Source of the DNA: Prevotella sp.
Lineage (GTDB): Bacteria > Bacteroidota > Bacteroidia > Bacteroidales > Bacteroidaceae
Reading direction: 5' to 3'
Length of the DNA: 64,000 nucleotides
Assembly: GCA_017478025.1 (NCBI GenBank)
Contig: JAFVGZ010000039.1
Location: forward strand, 1 to 64,000
The notes below the pieces were generated by a model. It saw only the letters and a program-made list of their open reading frames with translations, made no database searches and was not told the DNA's origin. Shown in pieces: positions 55,410 to 62,667 of this stretch. A program made the position numbers and the translations under genes. Positions within the stretch are counted from its first letter, which is position 1; the number at the start of each line of letters is the position of its first letter.

Positions 55410-56099
55410 TTATAACTGAAAGACTATCGGCAGGTTAACGAGAGTCTTGCAGGGTTTTCCTTTGTTTTTTCCGGCTTCCCACTTGGGCATTAGCTTTGCC
55501 ACACGCATGGCTTCGGCATCAAGCAATTTATGTGCTCCACGGGCAACTTTGAGATTGGAAAGGGTGCCGTCTTTCTCTACAATAAAGCTGATGACTACCT
55601 TCCCCTGTATCTTGCGCTTCATGGCCTGCTCGGGATAGACAAGTGTCTCCGTGAGCCATTTGACGAATTGGCTCATGCCACCTGGGTATTGCGGCAGTTG
55701 TTCCACAATAGCCATCAGATCGGGGTCCTCTTCGTTGGGGTTGATGGGCGGCTGCTCTTCTGTCTGGGATAAAGAGTCGCTCTCCTCTTCCTGCTTCGCT
55801 ACATCCAGGTTTTCCGGGGGTAGTTCTGTGGTTTCGTCAACTACATTCAGCTTTGTTGACTCTTCCTGTACCGTCTCCTGTTTTGGTTGTTCGGCAGCAA
55901 TCATGTCATCCTGTTCGTTGGCCTTCAGGTCAAGGTCCATCGTGAAGTCATCAAACGAATCTTCTATCAGGCTAGATATGCTGCGAAAAGGAATGAATAA
56001 CACCGCCACGAATAGCAATGTTACGCAACAAAAAGATGCGACGAGTATCAACGGACGTCGTCGCTCTATATCAGCTTTATGTGATTTCTTAGGAAGCAA
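55410..56099 (-). CDS. TonB-like energy transducer
   Basis: 229 residues: a basic N-terminus, one membrane helix (ILVASFCCVTLLFVAVLFI), a long acidic Glu/Gln/Pro-rich spacer (about 65-120; EEESDSLSQTEEQPP) and a TonB C-terminal domain (YPGGMSQFVKWLTETLVYPEQAMKRKIQGKVVISFIVEKDGTL) ending LPIVFQL. The spacer is acidic where many TonBs are Lys/Pro-rich. It would couple an Exb motor to outer-membrane receptors; the motor genes are 41 kb away. Confidence 0.93.
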   Translation of the reverse strand: MLPKKSHKADIERRRPLILVASFCCVTLLFVAVLFIPFRSISSLIEDSFDDFTMDLDLKANEQDDMIAAEQPKQETVQEESTKLNVVDETTELPPENLDVAKQEEESDSLSQTEEQPPINPNEEDPDLMAIVEQLPQYPGGMSQFVKWLTETLVYPEQAMKRKIQGKVVISFIVEKDGTLSNLKVARGAHKLLDAEAMRVAKLMPKWEAGKNKGKPCKTLVNLPIVFQL

Positions 56100-56212
56100 A
56101 TGGACGAATTAAAAGCCCCCTCTCTGCCCGAAGGGCATTTCTCCCCCTAGGAGGAGAGAAAGATTACAGGCAGGTATTTTTAGACGCTTCGTTTGGGGTT
56201 GAAAATACTGAA

Positions 56213-56992
56213 TTAAACTGCTTTGTCTTTTGTTGAGCGTTTGTCACGATGATAGGAACGATAGTCATCCAGTTCAATCTCCACGTTAGGCTCAATCAGC
56301 TCACAGGCTCTGGGCAACTGGAACTTCATGTATTTTATCGCTATGCCTCGCTCTATCCACATCGACTCATAGTAGGTGCGTATGGACAGGATGTTCTTTG
56401 TCATCTCGTCTAAGCTGCTTACGGTTGACGGTGAATAGAGGTCACGTGTCTTGAAGAGCAGGGGCAGCTGGTTGCCTTCCACTACATACGAGGTGTAGGT
56501 GAAGAGGAAATTGGAGTCGGTCTTGAGATGTATGAGCCCTCCATCCACAAGGAAGCGCCTGTAACGCTCAAGGAAATAGGTGGAAGTGAGTCGCTTACGC
56601 GGGTTCTTCATCTGCGGGTCAGAGAAGGTGAGCCATATCTCCTGCACCTCATCCTGGTCAAAGAAACGGTCGATTATCTCTATTGAGGTACGCAGGAAGG
56701 CTACATTTTTCAGTCCTTTCTGCAGAGCCTCCGTAGCACCTGTCCACATCCTTGCTCCCTTGATGTCAACGCCGATGAAGTTTACATCGGGGAACATCTC
56801 TGCCAACTGTACCGTGTATTCACCCTTTCCACATCCTAACTCGAGGATTATTGGGTTATCATTCATAAAATAACGCAATCGCCAATGTCCCTTCATGTCG
56901 AAAGGAACATTGTCGATCACGCTGTATGGATATTGGAACACATTCTCATAGCGTTCCATATCGGCAAACTTTGCCAGCTTTCCTTTTCCCAT
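56213..56992 (-). CDS. tRNA (guanine46-N7)-methyltransferase
   Basis: 259 residues. TrmB makes m7G46 in tRNA. The SAM motif [17 protein letters not shown], the [13 protein letters not shown] segment and the family motif [17 protein letters not shown] are visible. Its ATG directly follows the TAA of ilvE with no spacer, so the two are coupled. Confidence 0.95.
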   Translation of the reverse strand: MGKGKLAKFADMERYENVFQYPYSVIDNVPFDMKGHWRLRYFMNDNPIILELGCGKGEYTVQLAEMFPDVNFIGVDIKGARMWTGATEALQKGLKNVAFLRTSIEIIDRFFDQDEVQEIWLTFSDPQMKNPRKRLTSTYFLERYRRFLVDGGLIHLKTDSNFLFTYTSYVVEGNQLPLLFKTRDLYSPSTVSSLDEMTKNILSIRTYYESMWIERGIAIKYMKFQLPRACELIEPNVEIELDDYRSYHRDKRSTKDKAV

Positions 56993-58009
56993 TTAGTCAA
57001 TTACGACTCTTGTCCAGTTGTGGATATCGGGCTCTATGCCATACTGTATGTTGCGCAGCTTGGTATAGAGCTTCTCTGATACCGGACCTGGCTTATCACC
57101 AAAGACATACGACTTGCCGGTTTCCAAATCATCAATTCTGGATATTGGCGAGATAACTGCAGCGGTACCACATGCACCGGCTTCCTCAAAGGTTGACAGC
57201 TCTTCTTCTGGTATCTGGCGACGCTCTACGTTAAGACCTAAATCCTCAGCCAGCTGCATCAGAGACTTGTTGGTGATTGAGGGCAGGATGGAGGTTGACT
57301 TCGGAGTGACGTATGTGTTGTTCTTTATACCGAAGAAGTTGGCTGCGCCACACTCGTCGATGTACTTCTTCTCCTTTGCATCCAGGTAGAACTCGCAGGC
57401 GTAACCCAAGTCATGAGCCTTCTTGTTGGCCTGCATAGAGGCAGCATAGTTACCACCTACCTTATATATACCTGTACCGAGCGGAGCCGAACGGTCATGC
57501 TCGCGAATGATAACGTAAGGATTGGTAGAGAAACCTCCCTTGAAGTATGGGCCTACTGGGGTAACGAAGATCAGGAAGATGTATTCAGAAGCAGGATGCA
57601 CACCCACCTGAGGTGAGATACCTATCAGCAAGGGACGAATATATAGCGTGGCACCGCTCTCGTATGGGGGTATGAACTCCTGGTTGAGACGCACCACCTT
57701 GTCCACCATTTCGTTGAAGCGCTCTGTGGGCAGCTCAGGCATCAGAATTCCACGGCATGTTGACTGCAGGCGAGCCGCGTTCTCATCAGAACGGAACACA
57801 CGCACCTTTCCGTCAGGACAACGATAGGCTTTCAGGCCCTCAAACGCCTCCTGGCCGTAGTGCAGACACGTAGCCGCCATGTGCATGGGGATTGTCTCCT
57901 CAGAAGACACCTCTATCTCACCCCATTTGCCGTTACGATAATAGCAACGAACATTGTAATTAGTCTTACGGTAACCGAAGCCAAGGTTACCCCAATCTAG
58001 CTTTTCCAT
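56993..58009 (-). CDS. Branched-chain amino acid aminotransferase
   Basis: 338 residues, PLP fold type IV. IlvE makes or degrades Leu, Ile and Val. The PLP Lys sits in the GYACEFYLDAKEKKYIDECG region, with GANFFGI-like AANFFGI and the C-terminal ACGTAAVISPI (phosphate cup). It is the first gene of an operon with trmB. Confidence 0.96.
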   Translation of the reverse strand: MEKLDWGNLGFGYRKTNYNVRCYYRNGKWGEIEVSSEETIPMHMAATCLHYGQEAFEGLKAYRCPDGKVRVFRSDENAARLQSTCRGILMPELPTERFNEMVDKVVRLNQEFIPPYESGATLYIRPLLIGISPQVGVHPASEYIFLIFVTPVGPYFKGGFSTNPYVIIREHDRSAPLGTGIYKVGGNYAASMQANKKAHDLGYACEFYLDAKEKKYIDECGAANFFGIKNNTYVTPKSTSILPSITNKSLMQLAEDLGLNVERRQIPEEELSTFEEAGACGTAAVISPISRIDDLETGKSYVFGDKPGPVSEKLYTKLRNIQYGIEPDIHNWTRVVID

Positions 58010-58068
58010 ACTATGATATGCTTTAAGTTCTTATATGTTATTGTGCTTTGTATTTGCAAATTTACGTG

Positions 58069-58100
58069 CAAAGATACATCTTTTTTTTATAACAGACGAA
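58069..58100 (-). promoter_or_regulatory. Promoter of ilvE-trmB
   Basis: -7 TATCTTTG (58069-58076) on the minus strand; a TTCG at 58097-58100 lies 20 bp upstream at -33. 59 bp before the ATG. The spacer does not match the conserved-spacer class. Confidence 0.6.
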
Positions 58101-58141
58101 ATAATAACATTTTTTATACTTCGGACATAGTTTACGTAAAG

Positions 58142-61100
58142 CTATTGAACCGTAGTTTTCCCACCTTTCTTTATATATAGTCCTCTCTGGGGCTTGCCGT
58201 GCAGACGCCGGCCTTGCAGGTCGTAATAGACTTCCGCTTTATCTGTTTCGCGGCTATTTACCTCATCTATACCGGTAGTGTTATCTACATCAACGATGGT
58301 GAGAGAGGCAGGAAGGTTCTCTGCCCCAGCATCAGGTTGCATATACTGCTTGAATGGCGGAACCTCACAACTTTGCTTCAGCACAAAGCGGTCACCTTCT
58401 AAAACATAGACATTCTCTTTACTCTGGCGGCGATAGTTGTTGAATACAGTCATGTTGGGTAATCCGCCCACCTGCACCAGAATGTTGTTAAAGGTTCCTT
58501 CAGAAAACCTTACGGTTCTGCCAGCCAACGACGGATCGACACGCAAGAGACAGAAGCCCTCGCGACTGTCCACGGATTTTACGTGCAACTCTCCTTTGGA
58601 CAAACCATAGTTCTCCTCATTATCGCATGGGGAGTAGCACTTTATCTTCTGGCTCACATCTTCTCCTGTAGCTACATCCGTCACAACATCTCCGAAAAAG
58701 TTATCATAAGGGAAAGCCAAAGAAAGCCAGCAGTTGGTTTCGTCTGCCTTAAAGGTATGCTGTAGGCCTACGTATGTGCTGATGTGTGGCATGATGCCCT
58801 GTGTGTAGAACGCCTCACTATCCGTGTTAAAGAACAACGTACTTTTCGCTGTCCCTGAACCGTCAACCACCAGACAATTGTCAAGACCAGCCGGTTGCGG
58901 CATATCCGCATAATACACGGTATTGGGGTTTGCATTAGGCTTCACCTGCTTCACCCCTGTATTCTGAACCATAACGAAACTGGCATCCTCAGGGGTCACA
59001 AAGACCTCGCAGTCATCATATCGCACCTCCGTACCGTCTTTCATATATGCGCTTATAACAGGTTTGACGGTATAGACATCTGAATATATTTCTTCCAATA
59101 TGTGTCCATCATTTCTGTACCTGAAGCAGAATACCACCTTCTTCCAATCCGCATTGATGTTTTTCTCCGCTTTGACGGAGTAGGTCTTTCCTGCCCCTAT
59201 TTCAACACTTCCGTTTTTGAAGATCATCTCTTTACAAAGGCTGTCGGCATTAAGAACCAGGATTTCCATCAGATTTTTATAATCAGCCTCTGTCTGGTTG
59301 GTCACACTAACAGTCGCATTTAACTTGCTGCCCCTGATGATTCTGTTCTCCGAGTCAACATACTTGTCACTAACGGTAAAGTTTCCGAAACTGTATCGCC
59401 TGTCGTTGATTTTCTGGCCGTACAGGCAATTGACAAACGAACGGTCGGCATAAACACAGAAGTCAGCATCAGCAGCCAGCTTCGCGTATGCATTGCTGCT
59501 CTTTCCCTTTGACAACACCTTGATGTCGCGTGTCTCGTTAGGATAGAGGCGCACACGCTCATAGTTCCAGATGCGCTGAGTTTCAGGCATATACAGATTG
59601 AGATATCCTACGTAGTCCTTCATGCTGGTATTCTTGACCGAAAAGGTTACGGACTTTACAGAACCGTCATCCTCATGATACTCTTTGCGGGGATTTGACA
59701 CCTCCAGTCGCACCTCAGGATAATTCTTGAGGGTCAGCTTGGTGCCTTCCACCTTTACCCCGATATAGTTGCGCTGAGAGCCTGTCACCACATCTCTGAT
59801 GCTTGGCTCCTGTCCGGTTTCATGCATGGGGACCATCTGATACTCTCCGTCTGACAGAGTATCTGGCAGTATCACGCTAAAATAGGCTATGGAAATCAGG
59901 TCGTTGGGATTAGGTTCCACTTTATTCTTACCTCCCCAGAGCATGCAATGGATGCGGCCATCTTTCAGAAGAGCGTAACGATAAGCCTCCTCATTGATGT
60001 GGCTGCTGGCAGCTCCTGAGATATATAAATGTGTACGTATGCGCGGGAAGGCTTCAGACGTTGAGCCGCGAGTCAGCTCCTTGGGGCCATAGACGTAGAA
60101 TCCCTCGTTGGTCTCTGTGCAGGGGGCATAGTCAATAGCTGCGTCATCGGTAGGTTTTTGAATGCCTATGGTAGCCTCGTTGAGGTCTGACCAGCTGAGG
60201 TTGACCTCGCTGCCGCCAACGCCGGAGAATGACGGTTCAAGCACACGGATCTCGAAATATCCGTCAGCCTTTCCGCCCCAGCCCCAGTTGAAGTGGAATT
60301 TTCCGTCTTCGTAGCCGTCACAGATGAAGCTGTGTCCCTCGTGATTTGAGTTGTAGCCGTTGTAGATGACTGGACGACCGTTGGCCAATTCATTGTATAT
60401 CAGTTCTTCCCAGGCGTCTAATGAGTATTCGCCATAATTGACCCAATGCACATTCTTGTCGTAACCGAAACATTGCCTCAGGGCTTTCTCTATGCGGCCA
60501 GTAGCAGAACCGGACATCGATGCGGCATATTCCATATCAACGCTCCAACCGGCCCAACGCATCAGATGGGCTACGGCATTGCCTTGAGCGTCAGTATATT
60601 GGCCCTCTTCGTAGATGGGGAGCATCTTGTCCCATTCAAACGTAGTAGAAGGCACATCCTTCTTGCCTGGCGTAGTATATGGCAAAGTAGCCTCCTGCGG
60701 CCACTTGTGGTAATACATGACCTGCGACATCGCAGTAGCCACACATCCAGAGGCAGACAACACACCACCAGCCTTCATGTCTTTCGGGCATTCCCAGTTG
60801 TACGGGTCACGCTGGTTCCATCTTGTTTTGATGAGAGGCTCTATCGTTGGACGGTCTTGGGCAGTTCTCTTGGCAAGCAACTTTGCATATCCCAGTCTCA
60901 ACCTGCTGATCTGGTCATCATAACCATCTATCCACGTACGGAGGTTTGATGGCATCTCGGCAACATCCAGCGAACCGCCCGTCGAATAAGCCAAAATGGG
61001 CGTTGTTCTGTCATCACCACTAACGATGACATAGCCGCCACCCTCGCAATTGAACGCATAAAGCGACTGAAGCCCCATATCTACCGGCTCCACATCCTGG

Positions 61101-61276
61101 ATTTGCCCGCCGTTGAGCCCCTTTGCCCCTTGCGTTTGCCCCTGACGTTGCAGCATGAAAGCAAGAGCCTTTTCCTTTGCCTGTTGCTGACTGATTTCCG
61201 CTGCCTGCATAGCCAACGGCAGGCAGAGCAGCAAGAGAGCATGAAAACATCTATTCATATTTCTATTCTTTTTCAT
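58142..61276 (-). CDS. Secreted C10 (streptopain-like) cysteine protease
   Basis: 1044 residues: signal peptide (cut near AMQAAEIS), a Spi-like propeptide (to about 145), and the C10 domain with catalytic Cys178 (ASGCVATAMSQVMYYHKWP) and His314 (NHEGHSFICDGY). About 650 residues of beta-sandwich repeats follow. The C-terminal end (VYYDLQGRRLHGKPQRGLYI) is a Prevotella-type sorting tail, probably for T9SS. Similar to PrtT-type proteases. The start could be 61276 or the Met six codons later (61258). The leader carries a 22-bp repeat array. Confidence 0.9.
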   Translation of the reverse strand: MKKNRNMNRCFHALLLLCLPLAMQAAEISQQQAKEKALAFMLQRQGQTQGAKGLNGGQIQDVEPVDMGLQSLYAFNCEGGGYVIVSGDDRTTPILAYSTGGSLDVAEMPSNLRTWIDGYDDQISRLRLGYAKLLAKRTAQDRPTIEPLIKTRWNQRDPYNWECPKDMKAGGVLSASGCVATAMSQVMYYHKWPQEATLPYTTPGKKDVPSTTFEWDKMLPIYEEGQYTDAQGNAVAHLMRWAGWSVDMEYAASMSGSATGRIEKALRQCFGYDKNVHWVNYGEYSLDAWEELIYNELANGRPVIYNGYNSNHEGHSFICDGYEDGKFHFNWGWGGKADGYFEIRVLEPSFSGVGGSEVNLSWSDLNEATIGIQKPTDDAAIDYAPCTETNEGFYVYGPKELTRGSTSEAFPRIRTHLYISGAASSHINEEAYRYALLKDGRIHCMLWGGKNKVEPNPNDLISIAYFSVILPDTLSDGEYQMVPMHETGQEPSIRDVVTGSQRNYIGVKVEGTKLTLKNYPEVRLEVSNPRKEYHEDDGSVKSVTFSVKNTSMKDYVGYLNLYMPETQRIWNYERVRLYPNETRDIKVLSKGKSSNAYAKLAADADFCVYADRSFVNCLYGQKINDRRYSFGNFTVSDKYVDSENRIIRGSKLNATVSVTNQTEADYKNLMEILVLNADSLCKEMIFKNGSVEIGAGKTYSVKAEKNINADWKKVVFCFRYRNDGHILEEIYSDVYTVKPVISAYMKDGTEVRYDDCEVFVTPEDASFVMVQNTGVKQVKPNANPNTVYYADMPQPAGLDNCLVVDGSGTAKSTLFFNTDSEAFYTQGIMPHISTYVGLQHTFKADETNCWLSLAFPYDNFFGDVVTDVATGEDVSQKIKCYSPCDNEENYGLSKGELHVKSVDSREGFCLLRVDPSLAGRTVRFSEGTFNNILVQVGGLPNMTVFNNYRRQSKENVYVLEGDRFVLKQSCEVPPFKQYMQPDAGAENLPASLTIVDVDNTTGIDEVNSRETDKAEVYYDLQGRRLHGKPQRGLYIKKGGKTTVQ

Positions 61277-61342
61277 AATACCAATGGTGTAACTTCATAA
61301 TACCAAAGGTGTAACTTCATAATACCAATTAGTGTAACAAAG
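61274..61342. repeat. Three 22-bp repeats spanning the C10 start codon
   Basis: On the minus strand the unit reads ATGAAGTTACACC...TTGGTATT. ATGs occur at 61320, 61298 and 61276, exactly 22 bp apart; the last is the C10 start. Confidence 0.95.
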
Positions 61343-61434
61343 TCCCCACATCACGTGTGATGCTAGAGATATGATAGCTTATAAAATAGCAATGTTATTG
61401 CGATTAGATAAAGGCTATACGGTATCACTGCGTG

Positions 61435-61466
61435 CAAAGGTAAATAAAAGAATTGAAATATGCAAA
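61435..61466 (-). promoter_or_regulatory. Promoter of the C10 protease, conserved-spacer type
   Basis: -7 TACCTTTG (61435-61442) and -33 TTTG (61463-61466) on the minus strand, 20 bp apart. The spacer begins CATATTTCAATTCTT, like the rsfS spacer. The leader to the start is about 150 nt. Confidence 0.8.
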
Positions 61467-62149
61467 TATTTGTATCACCTTATATATATATTGTTGTCCG
61501 GTAAAAAGTATTTTTACACACAACATATTGAATACCCCGTTTCGGTAGCGCGCCCTGAAACTTGAATGCATTATTGTAATTCTCGGCAATAGGGCAATAG
61601 GACAATAATGACATTTATGCAGATTTTGCATATTTATTCGTGCTCTACAGTCGCATATTTTCCACGAAAAATCTGCTGCTCGCGTATAATCGCAAAAATC
61701 AGCAATTCACGTAACTTATTGTCATAGTGGGCGTTACTGTATAAAGTACTAAAAAGACGAACCCTCGAGGGGTAAATATAGAACAATAAAACCGTACCAC
61801 AGGTGAATTTTAGGCCTATTTTCGAGTAACTTTAAGGGTGTTGCGAAGTAACTTTAACCCCCTTAAAGCTACTCAGCGACCCGATTAAGCATAATTTTCG
61901 CTCCTCAGGAAGCTTTTTAGCGATTTTTTAGAGGTTTTTTCATAGGAATTTGTTTCAAAAATATGCACCTCGTTTTTGCATAATATGCACCTTCTTCCTC
62001 CCACACAGGAGGGAGAGATAAAAGGAGTGAAAAATGACGAAACTTGAGACAATAAAACGAATTACCTTATTTCATGTTTTACGTTTCATGTTTTATGAAA
62101 TGCAAAGTTAAATCTTCATGGCATTTTTATCATTTTTTGATAATTATTT

Positions 62150-62180
62150 TTTGGCAATTCGATAAATAGTGTTATCTTTG
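62150..62180 (+). promoter_or_regulatory. Promoter of the AAA relic, possibly also of ligA
   Basis: -33 TTTG (62150-62153), 19-bp spacer, -7 TATCTTTG (62173-62180), 18 nt before the ATG at 62199. Confidence 0.8.
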
Positions 62181-62198
62181 CACACAAATCGTTTAGTC

Positions 62199-62634
62199 AT
62201 GATGCATGAAAATCCTTTTGTAACCAACGGCTATGCCGGTCCTGAGTATTTCTGTGACCGCCAACCTGCAACGCATCATGAACATTCTCTACATGCAAAC
62301 CCCAAAAGGCGGGAGATGTGACATCGATATGATAGAATCTGCCATTGACATCTATCTGCAGATGTCATCAGAGGCCTACTCCACCCTACTCAGGCAGATG
62401 CCCGAGAAACAACGAAACGTATTCCTCGCCATAGCAGCAGAGAAACGAGTGAAAAATATCTCAGGCGGCAAATTCGTTCACAAATACCGCCTGCCATCTG
62501 CAAGTAGTGTCGTATCTGCCGTCAAAGGACTGTTAGAAAAAGACTTCATCACATGTGAGGACGGCGAATACTTTGTGTATGACCATTTCTTTCAACTATG
62601 GCTGGAAGAAAACAGGCTGAATACAGAAAACTGA
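62199..62634 (+). pseudogene. Relic of a Bacteroidales AAA ATPase, core deleted
   Basis: The first frame begins MMHENPFVTNGYAGPEYFCD, the typical start of a roughly 370-residue Bacteroidales P-loop ATPase. It then leaves the family and stops at 62321. From about 62266 the +1 frame continues with the family's C-terminal end: RIMNILYMQTPKGG, MPEKQRNVFLAIAAE, LPSASSVVSAVKGLLEKDF and DHFFQLWLEE. About 250 residues, including Walker A and B, are missing at the junction TGACCGCC, and the frame is shifted. The promoter is intact. Confidence 0.8.
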
Positions 62635-62667
62635 AAATACTCACCCTGATATATAACAAAAAAGAAA

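Larger units (their letters stand above)
61277..62198. other. 922-bp intergenic region before the AAA relic
   Basis: It holds the 22-bp array and promoter of the C10 gene (minus), then about 600 bp with no gene. In the latter part AGTAACTTTAA occurs at about 61825 and 61847, 22 bp apart, and a CCCTCGAGGG palindrome is at about 61760. The far end carries the promoter of the AAA relic (62150-62180). Confidence 0.7.
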
